A DNA stretch of 64,000 bases from an uncultured bacterium (GCA_937905825.1 CALCXM010000083.1:124001-188000); one strand, 5' to 3'; shown: positions 17,808 to 27,692, counted from the stretch's first letter. Translations and numbers: made by a program. Notes: a model not told the origin generated them from the sequence alone.

Positions 17808-18856
17808 ATAGAAGAAAGCACGTAGCCTTTGCCATGCTGGGCGCCCTGGGGCTCGCCGTGGTCGCCTTGCTGAGCCAACTGACGGACACAGCGGACATCG
17901 AAGTGCGCACGGTTCCCCGGCGCACGCAAGCGGGTCGCTTGCAACGAGGTGCGGACATCGGGCAGGGTTTCCGCTGTGACTTTGATGGGTTGCACCGCAT
18001 CGAAGTGGCTCTGGTCCCCCTAGGCGATGCGGGGGATTCCCAACTCGAGTTGGTGTTGCGCGCGGAGGGGCCCACGGGGCAAGTGCTGCGCCAGGTGCAG
18101 GCTTCTCAATTGCCCGCAACTGCCGACTGGGGTGTGTTTGATTTCGAGCCGCTGCAGGACTCCGCTGGCCGCGCGCTCTGGTGGCAACTGCAACTGACAG
18201 GAGACAAAGGGCAGAGTCCCTACTCCCCGTACATTCGCTACCACGGGCAAATCGGGATCAACATGGGCTGGGGCAAACGCATCGAGCAGGGTCGGGTCTT
18301 TGAGGGTCGCCTCTTCGATCGGCACTCCCTGGAAAATGCCAAGGGCACCTACGCAAAGGTTCCCCACCCCTACCTCACGGCCGTTTCCTTTGCGGCCGAA
18401 ACCCTGCGCCCCGCCCTCGGTCCTGCGAAGCTCGAGCTCTGGGGGCCGGACCAGACGCCCTACAGCTCCAAGCCACTCCGAACCGTCAGCTTGGATCCGA
18501 AAGAGGCCACCCACGGGGGCTACGCCTTCTTTGCTTTTGAACCGATCAAAGACTCCCGCTGGACCGACATCCACTTTCGGTTGAGTGTGCCTCCCGGTGC
18601 GCGCATGGTGGGCGCCGATGAGGGGCTCTCCTTCCTGACCTGGCATGGCAAGCGACAGGGCCAAGCGGGCCTGCTTGGCTTTTCCCGGGGCGAGCGAATT
18701 CAGAAGGATCGCAGCCTGGTATTCCGAGCGACCTCTAGCCCGACGCCCCTGGACAATCTAAGACGGGTGCTGGAGCGTGCGGGGGTCCGTTTGATTCTCG
18801 GCCTGCTCCTATGGATTTTGGCCGTTGGGATTTTGGCCCACACGATGAAACGATGA
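17804..18856 (+). CDS. Membrane-anchored two-repeat beta protein of unknown function
   Basis: I choose the ATG at 17804, which forms an ATGA overlap with the upstream stop; a GTG nine bases earlier is less likely. The 350 residues comprise an N-terminal membrane segment (about 7-24), two similar halves and a C-terminal membrane segment ending HTMKR. The halves resemble each other: each has a strand pair ending F-D/A-F-E-P and then S-x-x-R-x-x-W/D followed by a ligand-binding-like tail (YIRYHGQIG; FLTWHGKRQ). This suggests a duplicated jelly-roll domain facing outside. It lies between a membrane glycosyltransferase and a phospholipase C-like protein. It may bind sugar or lipid, but no function is recognised. 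Confidence 0.65.
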   Translation: MNRRKHVAFAMLGALGLAVVALLSQLTDTADIEVRTVPRRTQAGRLQRGADIGQGFRCDFDGLHRIEVALVPLGDAGDSQLELVLRAEGPTGQVLRQVQASQLPATADWGVFDFEPLQDSAGRALWWQLQLTGDKGQSPYSPYIRYHGQIGINMGWGKRIEQGRVFEGRLFDRHSLENAKGTYAKVPHPYLTAVSFAAETLRPALGPAKLELWGPDQTPYSSKPLRTVSLDPKEATHGGYAFFAFEPIKDSRWTDIHFRLSVPPGARMVGADEGLSFLTWHGKRQGQAGLLGFSRGERIQKDRSLVFRATSSPTPLDNLRRVLERAGVRLILGLLLWILAVGILAHTMKR

Positions 18857-19722
18857 TCTGGTTTTTGCTCGTCACCCTAGTCTTATGCGCGTGCGTGCTC
18901 CCCTGGGGCCCGGGCCATCACTTGGAATTCGCCGCCCGCGTTTACCGGCGCCGGGACCGCTTGCCAAAGTCCGTCGCACGCGTCCTCGAGAAGGAACGGG
19001 ACGCGTTCTTCTACGGATCCCTGGCTGCGGACATCATCAACATCAAGGCATACGGGGGTGACTACAACCACTGCCATCGCTGGCAGATCATCGATGAAAT
19101 GCGCGAACTGGCGCAGACCGATGCCCAGGAGGCCTTCATCAACGGCTACCTCGCCCACTTGGCCGCCGACACCATCGCACACAATCACTTCGTGCCCTAT
19201 CACCTGTGTCGCTATGCGCGCACCAAGGGCTTGGGGCACTTGTATTGGGAGCTCAACGCGGATCGCTTCATCTCGGAGTCCCGCTGGAAAATCGTCAACC
19301 GCTTGAAGACCCACGAGGAGATCGCCGAGTTGGATGATCTGGTCAACCTCACCGTGCCCAAGAAAGCGCTCTCCATGGGGACCAACAAGGTGATCTTTAA
19401 TCACGTCTTGTTGGTTTCTGAACGGGACGGCTGGCGCAAGATGATGGAGCGCATCCATCCCCGCCAGAAGGTCGGGCTGCAGAAGGGCTTCCTGAGTCTG
19501 TTTCAAAAAGCAGCTACAGCACGGGTGGAGCTGGCCCTCAGTCCCGCGGGCTTCAAGAAGCTGCGGCAGGTTGACCCCAATGGCAAGCAGGCTCAAAAGC
19601 AAGCGTTCAGCTTGCGTCGCAACATCCTGCACCGTTGGGCCCCAGGTCGCATGCGCCAGGAAGAGTCAGAGCGCCTGGCAAAGCCCTTCCTCCAAGGCAT
19701 GGGCGTCCCAGAAGAAGAATAG
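18853..19722 (+). CDS. Exported zinc-dependent phospholipase C family protein
   Basis: The start at 18853 overlaps the upstream stop (ATGA) and opens a signal-like hydrophobic segment (1-19), giving 289 residues. The zinc-ligand pattern of the bacterial PLC/S1-P1 nuclease fold is present: GPGHH (His22/23), FFYGSLAADI (Asp60), YNHCHRW (His73/75), and HLAADTIAHNHF (His102, Asp106, His110). The family hydrolyses phospholipid head groups or related phosphodiesters. The C-terminal 100 residues are basic and helical. The operon with a membrane glycosyltransferase suggests work on a lipid-linked or envelope substrate (inference). Confidence 0.8.
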   Translation: MIWFLLVTLVLCACVLPWGPGHHLEFAARVYRRRDRLPKSVARVLEKERDAFFYGSLAADIINIKAYGGDYNHCHRWQIIDEMRELAQTDAQEAFINGYLAHLAADTIAHNHFVPYHLCRYARTKGLGHLYWELNADRFISESRWKIVNRLKTHEEIAELDDLVNLTVPKKALSMGTNKVIFNHVLLVSERDGWRKMMERIHPRQKVGLQKGFLSLFQKAATARVELALSPAGFKKLRQVDPNGKQAQKQAFSLRRNILHRWAPGRMRQEESERLAKPFLQGMGVPEEE

Positions 19723-19749
19723 CGCCGCCGATCTAGAGACCGGCGACGC
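19722..19749. terminator. Hairpin between convergent genes
   Basis: A stem pairing 19722-19730 with 19741-19749 matches at 8 of 9 positions around a 10-base loop. It sits right after the stop of the phospholipase C-like gene and before the end of the convergent repeat-protein gene. No U-tract follows, so termination is only a suggestion. Confidence 0.35.
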
Positions 19750-19789
19750 CATGGGAAGTGCCCGGGTGGGCCGTGGCTAACTCAGGGGC

Positions 19790-22700
19790 TTACTTCAATC
19801 GAAGGCGGGCCTTGCGTTCCTCTTGCCCGTCCAAGTTGACGACCTTGCGGGCGCTGCGACCGTCTTCCAAGGTGGCGACGACGAAGTACTTGCCCTTCGG
19901 TAGCGGTCCGACCCGTTGCTCCTTGTTGTCGAAGCCTTTGCCGATCTCCGCCATGATTTGCTCGATGGAGAGCACGCCAGCCCATTCCTCGCCGTTCTCG
20001 TCGCGCACGCTGACTTTTGGACGCAACTCAGAACCGCTATCGTCGACCAACGAGACCAACAGCATGGTTCCCGTGCTGAGTTGAACCTCGGCAGTGGCGG
20101 GCTCGCCCGAGGCCACGCGCACCTTCTCGCTGGATGCGCTGACCTGCCCGGCCTTCTGGGCCGTCACGCGATAGCGCCCTTCAGCGAGTCCGGTGTAGGT
20201 GAATTTTCCGGAAGCGTTGGTCGTGACAAAGGAGAAGCGATCCACCAACTCTCCATTCTCTGCGCGCACAAAGACCGCTGCGCCTGCAACGGGGCTTCCG
20301 TCGGGTCCGCTGACCTTGCCTCTCAATTCGCAGGGCTCCCGCAACTTGAAGTCGATGCCGCGCACCCACTCGCCTTCGGCGACCACGACACCGGTGCGTG
20401 TTTGCCGCCCGAGAGTGCTGTCGTCCCCCATCAGTCCCCCCATCGTGGAGCCGCCCGCGGAGAGGTCGTACTTGCCCGCTTCCAAAAACTCGATGGAGTA
20501 GTTGCCGTCCTCGTCGGTCAGCATCTCGGTGTAGTGCCCGCCTAGAAAAGAGCCGTAGGCGATGCCGTCCCCAACATGCATGGTCACCCGGCAGCCGGCC
20601 GCTGGCTTGCCATCCGCGCCGTAAATGGTTCCCGCGATGCCGCCCAGCGGAAGCTCGATGGTGACCTTGTGTTCACTGACTCCCTCCGGGATCGTCACCA
20701 TGCTTTCGATGCTGTTCTGCAGTCCGGTGGACATCCCCGTTTGCACCGTGACCAGGTACGAGCCGCGGTCCGCAAGCGTCTTGCTAAAAGCGCCCGACGC
20801 ATCGGTGGTGGCCATCAACATGCCCGCCATGCCTTCCGCTTTGGCGGAGCGCAGGACGACGACGGCCCCTTCCACGGGGTTGCCATCACAGACGACCTTG
20901 CCCGTGAGCGCGAGGGGATCCTCCGGAGCGGCGCCCAGGATGACCTGCGTGTCCACGCCGTCGACCACATCCGCCACCTCCATCAGCAGGTTCTCCATCA
21001 TGTTGGCAGTGCCTTTCCCATCGGATGTGTCGAGGGAGCCATCCAACATGTTGACCATGGCCACCACTTGCCACTGCCCGGGTTCAAGGTGCGCAACAAA
21101 GAAACGTCCGTCGCGGTCGGACTCCATGATGTGCTGCTTGTTGTAGGCCGGGACCTTCTGGACGATGATCGTGCGGCCCGAGGCCGGCTCGCCTTCCTTG
21201 TCGAAAACCTCGCCCGTGATCGACCCACCGACTCGCAAGGCGAGCGTGACGTCTTCCACCAACTCTCCGGGCTGCAAGTCGATAGCGCGCACTTCGCTCG
21301 CTGCGTAGCCGGCCATGGTGGCGTGAACCGAGCGGGATCCTGGGGCCACGTCTTCCAGCAAGTACTTGCCTCCGTGGTCCGAGTAGGTCTTCGGGGTTCC
21401 ACCCTTCTTGTTGGCGTCAATCATGCCCGCCATGTCCAGCTCGAGGGTCACGGTCGCGCCGGAAATCGGCGCGCCCTGATCGTCGAGGACGATGCCCGAG
21501 ACACTCGCGGAGGGAGTCAACAGGAAGTTGGGAAGGGGCTCTCCAGCTGCCTGGGGAATCGTGACCTCGAGCTTCTCAGTGGCGGAGAAGCCATCCGCCT
21601 TGAGACTCACTTCCCAGACACCGGGTTGGATTCCCTCGGCCTTGAAGGCTCCCGCCTCATCGGGTGCGCCCAGGCTCTTCTCGGTCGTTTGCGCACCGAT
21701 CCCCATCATCCCGCCGGAGCCCTTGAGAGTCATTCTGGCGGTCAGCTCACCGACCTTGGCCTCGGGCTCCGTGGTCACAGTTCCCGCGAGGACCCCGAGG
21801 CCCTGCATGGAGAGCAACAGGTTCTGCTCGTCCCCTTTCAGGCCCGACTTGATTGCCCACCAATGTCCGGCCCGCTCGCCCTCCTCGGTTTCGAGGGAGG
21901 CGACCAACTTGAATTGGCCTGATTCCAAACCGCGCAGTTCGAACTTTCCTGCGACGTCGGTGGTGGTCGACTTGGCGCGGAAACTAGCCGCCACTTGCCC
22001 CATCATGCTGGGATCAAGGCCCGCGAAGTCCAACCCCAAGCTAACCTCGGCGTTTTCAGCTGGCGTCCCATCCTCGTAGGTTACGCGGCCGGATAGGGCC
22101 AAACCTTGCTTCACCTGAAGCAGAATGTCTTCGATCACGTCCCCATCTTGCAGGGTGTCCTTGATGATTTCTTTGCCGCGCAAGTAGCCCTCGGGATCCG
22201 CGGAAAGCTCCATGCGCGTCCCCGTCATCACATGCGTCAACTCAAAGGTGCCGTCTTCCGCGACCTCTGTCTTGCGCAAGGCGCCCATGCCCCGTCCGGC
22301 GGCTCCGGGAAGGCGCAACTCAACGGAGCCTCCGGTCACAGGACGCATGAACTCGTCCATCACAACACCCCGCAGGGTGGCACCGGCCCCCAAGTCCACC
22401 TCGATCTGATGATGCTGTCCGGGAGCAAGCAGAATGCCATCCAAACCGTTGAGCAATTTAGGACCAAAGTTCTCGGAGTTGACGAAGAATGCGTTCGTGT
22501 ACTCAACGGGAACGGAACGAAACTCAAAGCGCCCTTGGTCATCGGGAGTCTCCGCGATGGTGACCGCTAGGTTTTGAATCTCCTGGGCACTGAAGCCCGC
22601 GCTGACGTCCGGAAAAATCGCAACGCCAACTTCGCCGTAGGGCGACTCTTCTTCGAGGTCCAAAGGTCCGGACAATTGCCCCGTCACCCAGGCACCAACG

Positions 22701-23326
22701 TGGCCCGTGATCTCAATCTCGTCCCCCACTCGCAGCGCTTTGGATCCGTTCGAGTAGCTGTAGCGCCCCGCCACGGCAAGGTGCACAACTTCGCTAGTGT
22801 CCGGGACTTTTAGCTCGAAGCTGCCATCCGCCTCCATCTTTGCAAAGCTCACTAGGTGCAGGTCCAATCCCGTTTCGATGGTCGGATCGAGCAGGGTGTT
22901 TGCGGCCTCATCGCCCGACTCCCAAACCAACTGAGAGACCCCGGTCTTCTCGTCCCCAGGTCCACGGTAGATCTCCTGGCGTGAGCTCTTGCGGCTCACG
23001 TTCATCACGTAGAGTTCCTCGTCCTCGGGCAGCACTCCGTTGAAGACAGCCTTGCCTCGAATGATCCGCAGACCATCCGGCAGCTCGGGTTCTACGGGCT
23101 TCGCCACTTCCTCACGAACGCTGCTGCCGGGGTCGGACGTCGCTAGCAGTTCCTCCGAGGACCCGGGCAAGTCCGCCGCAACGGGGACCTGCTGCTTCGC
23201 GGACGGGGCGGTCAGCTCCAAGGGCTCCTCGACAGACTGGCTATCCTGGGTGAAAAAATAATAGCCCGCGGCGGCGAGCAAGAGGAGGAGACCGGCTGGA
23301 AGAAGAGCTTTGTTCGAGACACCCAT
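19790..23326 (-). CDS. Giant membrane-anchored protein of carboxypeptidase-regulatory-like repeats
   Basis: The start at 23326 places a strong membrane segment at residues 8-26 (LLPAGLLLLLAAAGYYFF); 1178 residues in all. An acidic linker is followed by at least seven beta-sandwich repeats of about 80-100 residues. Each has the family pattern G-x-V-x-[DE]-x-x-G-x-P-[VI]-x-[GN]-A at its start (for example SGRVTYEDGTPAENAEV, SGIVLDDQGAPISGATV, GKVSGPDGSPVAGAAV) and a GxYxL/V strand near its end. The anchor plus repeats suggests an envelope-spanning rod or adhesin-like structure. It is divergently transcribed from the radical-SAM operon, 158 bases away, and a similar giant lies on the other side of that operon. 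Confidence 0.8.
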   Translation of the reverse strand: MGVSNKALLPAGLLLLLAAAGYYFFTQDSQSVEEPLELTAPSAKQQVPVAADLPGSSEELLATSDPGSSVREEVAKPVEPELPDGLRIIRGKAVFNGVLPEDEELYVMNVSRKSSRQEIYRGPGDEKTGVSQLVWESGDEAANTLLDPTIETGLDLHLVSFAKMEADGSFELKVPDTSEVVHLAVAGRYSYSNGSKALRVGDEIEITGHVGAWVTGQLSGPLDLEEESPYGEVGVAIFPDVSAGFSAQEIQNLAVTIAETPDDQGRFEFRSVPVEYTNAFFVNSENFGPKLLNGLDGILLAPGQHHQIEVDLGAGATLRGVVMDEFMRPVTGGSVELRLPGAAGRGMGALRKTEVAEDGTFELTHVMTGTRMELSADPEGYLRGKEIIKDTLQDGDVIEDILLQVKQGLALSGRVTYEDGTPAENAEVSLGLDFAGLDPSMMGQVAASFRAKSTTTDVAGKFELRGLESGQFKLVASLETEEGERAGHWWAIKSGLKGDEQNLLLSMQGLGVLAGTVTTEPEAKVGELTARMTLKGSGGMMGIGAQTTEKSLGAPDEAGAFKAEGIQPGVWEVSLKADGFSATEKLEVTIPQAAGEPLPNFLLTPSASVSGIVLDDQGAPISGATVTLELDMAGMIDANKKGGTPKTYSDHGGKYLLEDVAPGSRSVHATMAGYAASEVRAIDLQPGELVEDVTLALRVGGSITGEVFDKEGEPASGRTIIVQKVPAYNKQHIMESDRDGRFFVAHLEPGQWQVVAMVNMLDGSLDTSDGKGTANMMENLLMEVADVVDGVDTQVILGAAPEDPLALTGKVVCDGNPVEGAVVVLRSAKAEGMAGMLMATTDASGAFSKTLADRGSYLVTVQTGMSTGLQNSIESMVTIPEGVSEHKVTIELPLGGIAGTIYGADGKPAAGCRVTMHVGDGIAYGSFLGGHYTEMLTDEDGNYSIEFLEAGKYDLSAGGSTMGGLMGDDSTLGRQTRTGVVVAEGEWVRGIDFKLREPCELRGKVSGPDGSPVAGAAVFVRAENGELVDRFSFVTTNASGKFTYTGLAEGRYRVTAQKAGQVSASSEKVRVASGEPATAEVQLSTGTMLLVSLVDDSGSELRPKVSVRDENGEEWAGVLSIEQIMAEIGKGFDNKEQRVGPLPKGKYFVVATLEDGRSARKVVNLDGQEERKARLRLK

Positions 23327-23484
23327 GGGATCAGCGTTCGCGTCAGGAGGGAAGAACATGCGAAGAGCATGGCGTACGGGGCCAGGCTCTAGGATTCCCG
23401 TCTGAAGCGAAAAAGCCAATGGGACTCTCTGCAACAATCGCGGAATCGTTGGAATTCTTGGTGCCAGGGCTAGATCATGGGGCC

Positions 23485-25419
23485 ATGCGCCTGCTCCTGG
23501 TCCAAGCTCCTTTCCGCGACACATTCGGTTATTCCATGCCGCCCCCAGGACTTCTTCGCCTGGGCGGTGAATTGCGCAGGCTGAACTACAACGTCGAGTT
23601 GGAGGACCTGGCGTTTCGGCTGGGCTCCGGACAACTGGCCAATGGGGACCTCATGTGCGAGAGCGCGGCGCGCTGGTTGCAGAAGCGTGGGGAGTTCGAC
23701 GTGATCGGCTTTTCCGTCATGGGTGCGACCTTGCCCGCCGCCCTGGAGATCGCTCGGCGCCTGCGAGAACTCTCGCCCTCCACCAAACTCTTGCTGGGAG
23801 GACCGGGCATGACGGGAGCCGACGTCCTCGTGCTCGAACGTTTCCCATTCATCGACGCCGTCGTGCGCGGCGAGGCGGAGCGCAGCCTACCCCCCCTGCT
23901 CGATCGTTTCGCCCTTGGAGAATCCCCCGAGGGCTTGGCGGGAATCACTTGGCGAGATGTCAACGGTCTCGTGCACATCGAAGCGCAGCAGTCGAACATC
24001 CAGGACCTTGGCGAGCTCGCCCCCTACGCCTGGGAGTTGCTCGAACCGCTCACTGCCTACAAAGCGATCACTGGAGAAAGAGAAGGACTCACCCCCCTGG
24101 ACTCCGGTCGTGGTTGCGCCTTCGACTGTAGCTTCTGCACGATTGGTCGCTACTGGCAACGGAGTTCACGGCCCCTACCTGCCGCGCGCCTGGTGGAGGA
24201 GATTCACGCTCTCGATTTCTTGCCCGGCGCGCAGAATGCGTACCTGTGTCACGACATCTTTGGTGCGGATCGCAAGGCCGCGGTGGAGTTCTGTGAGGGC
24301 TTGATCGAGCGCGGCGTGCGTCCTTGGGAATGTCGCGCGCGGGTCGATCACTTGGACCGCGAGCTCCTGCGCTTGATGGGCAGATCCGGTTGCTACCGCG
24401 TGCTGCTTGGCATCGAGTCGGGCTCGCAGGAGGTTCGCGCCCTAGCCAACAAGGGACAGTTCGCGGAGCTGGATGTGGAACAGGTCATCGCCAACTGCGC
24501 GGCCGCGGGGATCCGGCCGATCCTATCCCTGATCCTCGGTTTGCCCGGTGAAGGCGAAGCGCAGTTGGAAGAGAGTTTGGAACTGCTCTCACGGGCCAGC
24601 CTGATCACGGATGCGGTCATCTCCCTGCACTTGCCCAACCCACAAATCGGCTGCGACCTGCACCGAACCCATGGGGACGGCGCGCGCCCTGTGGCGGGCA
24701 TCGCTCCGGACATGGCCTTCGGCAGCGGGGAAACGAAACCGGAGTTGGCACTGATTGAAGCCCACCCGGATCTCTTCAGCAGTTGGTCCTTGCTACCCGG
24801 TGAGATCGAACCGCTCCAGCGCTTGGCATGCATTGCCACGACCCTGCCGCAGGTTCTGATGGCCTACCCGCGCACCTGGGTCTTGCTGAAAGGCCAGCGC
24901 GCCATGAACAACGGACAGCTCTTCTGGGCCTGGCGAGCCTCCGGTGTTTCCTTTGAGCAGTTCGCCCGACGCTCAGAGGCGCCCCTGGTGCAAGATGCCT
25001 TGCGTTGGGAGCAAACCGTTGCAGAGCAGAACGGCCCGCTCGATCGCCAACTCGAACCGCAGCTCGAAGCCTCCGAGGTCCAGGGTTGGATCCAATCCAG
25101 GGCCCGGGTGGTTCGACTGCAGCACGACGTGGTCGAAATCCAACGGGAGTTGGTGCGCGCTCCGCTGGCCAGTGATCCGCTGCTCGCTTCCACCTGGCAG
25201 CGGGACACTTGGATCGCCGTTTCCCCCACTCAAGCGGGGGTCGCGAGTGATCGCGTCAGTCCGCAAATCGGACAGCTCTTGCAGCTGCTCGAAGAACCCC
25301 AAAAGATCGATCACCTCGAAGCACGCTGGCCGAACATCCGCGAAGCCCTGCAAACATTAGGCAGGGTCGGCTTGATCACGAGTCACCCGGAACTTCCGAC
25401 CTTGGACACCCCACCATGA
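23485..25419 (+). CDS. B12-binding-domain radical SAM enzyme with C-terminal RRE-like segment
   Basis: I choose the ATG at 23485, where the conserved beta strand LLLVQAPF begins; 644 residues. Residues 1-145 resemble the cobalamin-binding fold (GLLRLGGELRRLNYNVEL, then FDVIGFSVMG, LLLGGPGMTG and VVRGEAERSL), but the DxHxxG cobalamin motif is not seen. The radical SAM core carries the canonical C211-x3-C215-x2-C218 cluster, a later GIESGSQEV and an SLILGLPGE strand. Residues 571-634 look like a small winged-helix (PqqD/RRE-like) segment. The stop overlaps the next radical-SAM start (ATGA). The enzyme probably modifies a peptide or small molecule by radical chemistry; the substrate is unknown. 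Confidence 0.82.
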   Translation: MRLLLVQAPFRDTFGYSMPPPGLLRLGGELRRLNYNVELEDLAFRLGSGQLANGDLMCESAARWLQKRGEFDVIGFSVMGATLPAALEIARRLRELSPSTKLLLGGPGMTGADVLVLERFPFIDAVVRGEAERSLPPLLDRFALGESPEGLAGITWRDVNGLVHIEAQQSNIQDLGELAPYAWELLEPLTAYKAITGEREGLTPLDSGRGCAFDCSFCTIGRYWQRSSRPLPAARLVEEIHALDFLPGAQNAYLCHDIFGADRKAAVEFCEGLIERGVRPWECRARVDHLDRELLRLMGRSGCYRVLLGIESGSQEVRALANKGQFAELDVEQVIANCAAAGIRPILSLILGLPGEGEAQLEESLELLSRASLITDAVISLHLPNPQIGCDLHRTHGDGARPVAGIAPDMAFGSGETKPELALIEAHPDLFSSWSLLPGEIEPLQRLACIATTLPQVLMAYPRTWVLLKGQRAMNNGQLFWAWRASGVSFEQFARRSEAPLVQDALRWEQTVAEQNGPLDRQLEPQLEASEVQGWIQSRARVVRLQHDVVEIQRELVRAPLASDPLLASTWQRDTWIAVSPTQAGVASDRVSPQIGQLLQLLEEPQKIDHLEARWPNIREALQTLGRVGLITSHPELPTLDTPP

Positions 25420-27692
25420 ACGAGCCCAGTATCCTGACTTCCTCCGAGCGCTCCACGGCCGAGTTCCCGATCCAACTGATCTTCCCGCCCCAAGCGCACT
25501 TCACCCAGCCCTACTTGGCCTTGCCCTGTCTCAAGGCCTGGCTCGAGTCCCAGGGCTTCGAAGATGTGGAGCAGATGGATCTGTCCGTGGAGTCCTACGA
25601 GCATTTCCTTTCGCCGCGTTATCTGGAACGGGCAGCACTGCGGGCTGAGGAAAAGCTAGACCTCGAACAGTTCCGGTCGCGCCAACAGGTTCCCTTTGAT
25701 CAGATGGCCGCCTACCGCGCGGCCGCGGAATCGCGGGTCTCCGCCAAGGCTTTGGTGGAACGCGTGGAGGCAGCCAAGGCTGTCTTGCGCGGCAAGAACT
25801 TCTACGAGGCGGAGCACTACCAGCCTGCCGTGCGCACAATCTACAACGCCCTGCGCTTGGTTTCCGCAGCCCACTTCCCCACGGCCCTGACGCCCCACAA
25901 CTTCACCATGCGGCACTCCATCGAGCGCTCCGCGGAGGTGCTGGCTGGCACGTTGGACGAGGACGAAAATCCCTACATCGCTTGGTTCCGGACAGAGATC
26001 ATGCCGCGCCTCGTCGCTCGCCGGCCGCGGCTGGTGGGCCTCAGCGTGATCTACGGCAGTCAGCTGATTCCCGCCCTGACCCTCGGCCGCATAATCAAAG
26101 AGGAGCTGCCCGACTGCCACGTGACAGCGGGCGGCGGCTTTCTCGCCTACATCGGTGCCAAGTTGATGGCGGCGCCCGGCATGCACCAGTGCCTGGATTC
26201 CATCGTCGAGCACGAAGGCGAACGGCCCATGCAGCTCTTGGCCCAGGCCCTGCGCGATGGAACGGGCTTGGAGGACGTCGGCTCCTTGACTTGGTTCAAG
26301 CGCGATCAACGCGATCAGAGTGAACCGCGCGCGGTCGTGAACTTGCGCTGTCACCCGATCGACTTCGGCGACGCTCCCCTGCCCAACTTTGATGGGTTGC
26401 CCCTCGACCTGTACTTCTCGGAGCAGGTGGTCTTGCCCTACGACGTCAACCGCGGGTGCTACCACTCCGAGTGCACCTTCTGCACCCTGCCTTCGGTCAT
26501 CGGCCCCGGCTTCCGGACCCGGCGCGTGAAGGGCATGGTGGATCACATCGAAGCGCTACAGGCCAAGCATGGGCTCTCCAACTTCTACTTCATCACGGAC
26601 TGCATGCCACCGGCGACGCTGCGCGAGCTGCCGCGGGAATTGATCGGTCGCGGAATTGACATTCAATGGTCCTGTGACGCCAAGGTGGAACGCCGCTCCT
26701 ACGAGGACGGTGGCGCGCAATTGCTCTTTGACTCCGGTTGTCGCAAGTTGCTGTTCGGCTTCGAGTGCGTCACGCCCCGGATCTTGCTCATGATGGAAAA
26801 GGGCCAAACCACTTCGGATGTCACCTTCGTCACGGAAGCCTGCCACCGGGCGGGCATCAGCGTCACTTGGTACGCGATGGTCGGATTCCCGAGCGAGACG
26901 CGGCGCGAGGCCGAGGCCACGACCCAGTTCATTCGCGACCACGCGGGGCTCATCCAGGAAGTCAGTCTGCAGAACTTTCACATCGACGAGGTCAGCGAGG
27001 TCTATCGAACTCCGGAGCGCTATGGCGTGACTGTTCACCACGATGAACAAGCGGACCTCCAGCTCTACCACGACTACAGCGTCAAGGAAGGGCTTAGCCA
27101 AGTCGAGGCCGCCGAGGTCCACGCGGACGTGCGTCAAGTGCTGCGTGAGTGCCTGCCAATTTTCAGTGGAGAGAACATTCTGTTCTTCATGCAGAAGAGC
27201 CACTACTTCCTGCACCTGGCCCGCGGCACCACGCCCGCTGAGTTCTCCGCCCAGTGCTTGGCGCGCAACCAGCAACAAGCCGCCCGCAATCTACGGGACG
27301 ATCTGATCGTGAACAAAACCCTGGCCAGCCTGCCGATCCCTTTCAGTCATAGCGAGGCCCGTCGTTCCCTCGGAACGCGGCTCGCCATCGCGGCCCGGCC
27401 CGAGAATCAGACCGGAACCTTCGACCTCAAGGCCTCGAAGGTCGCCGCACGCTTCACACCGGCGCTGATGCGCGATAAACGCATTCTGATCTACATCGCC
27501 GATCAAGCCCAGTTCGTGGAGCTGCGTCCCGATGGACTGCGCGCCCTGGAAGCCTTGAAAGCAGCCGGTGGACTCTCGGACTTGCGCAGCTCCATCGATT
27601 CATCTGGCCCCGATGCCGAGGTGGCTGTCGAGCGTTTGAACAGCTTCGCCGGTGAGCTCTATCGTTTGGGCGTTCTCCAAACGGCAAAATAG
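25416..27692 (+). CDS. Radical SAM enzyme, B12-domain type, with C-terminal PqqD/RRE-like domain
   Basis: The protein has 758 residues, translationally coupled to the preceding gene by a 4-base overlap. It has an N-terminal extension (1-200), a B12-fold-like region (RLVGLSVIYGSQLIPALTLG; TAGGGFLAYIG; DSIVEHEGERPM) and a radical SAM core whose cluster motif is C348-x4-C353-x2-C356, one residue longer than canonical. Core strands LLFGFECVTPRIL and WYAMVGFPSET follow. The last 80 residues (about 679-758) read like a PqqD-type domain: a strand ending in VELRPDGLRALEAL, a helical middle, and a final LYRLGVL helix. Such domains bind leader peptides in RiPP pathways. With the small downstream gene this suggests peptide maturation (inference). 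Confidence 0.8.
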   Translation: MNEPSILTSSERSTAEFPIQLIFPPQAHFTQPYLALPCLKAWLESQGFEDVEQMDLSVESYEHFLSPRYLERAALRAEEKLDLEQFRSRQQVPFDQMAAYRAAAESRVSAKALVERVEAAKAVLRGKNFYEAEHYQPAVRTIYNALRLVSAAHFPTALTPHNFTMRHSIERSAEVLAGTLDEDENPYIAWFRTEIMPRLVARRPRLVGLSVIYGSQLIPALTLGRIIKEELPDCHVTAGGGFLAYIGAKLMAAPGMHQCLDSIVEHEGERPMQLLAQALRDGTGLEDVGSLTWFKRDQRDQSEPRAVVNLRCHPIDFGDAPLPNFDGLPLDLYFSEQVVLPYDVNRGCYHSECTFCTLPSVIGPGFRTRRVKGMVDHIEALQAKHGLSNFYFITDCMPPATLRELPRELIGRGIDIQWSCDAKVERRSYEDGGAQLLFDSGCRKLLFGFECVTPRILLMMEKGQTTSDVTFVTEACHRAGISVTWYAMVGFPSETRREAEATTQFIRDHAGLIQEVSLQNFHIDEVSEVYRTPERYGVTVHHDEQADLQLYHDYSVKEGLSQVEAAEVHADVRQVLRECLPIFSGENILFFMQKSHYFLHLARGTTPAEFSAQCLARNQQQAARNLRDDLIVNKTLASLPIPFSHSEARRSLGTRLAIAARPENQTGTFDLKASKVAARFTPALMRDKRILIYIADQAQFVELRPDGLRALEALKAAGGLSDLRSSIDSSGPDAEVAVERLNSFAGELYRLGVLQTAK

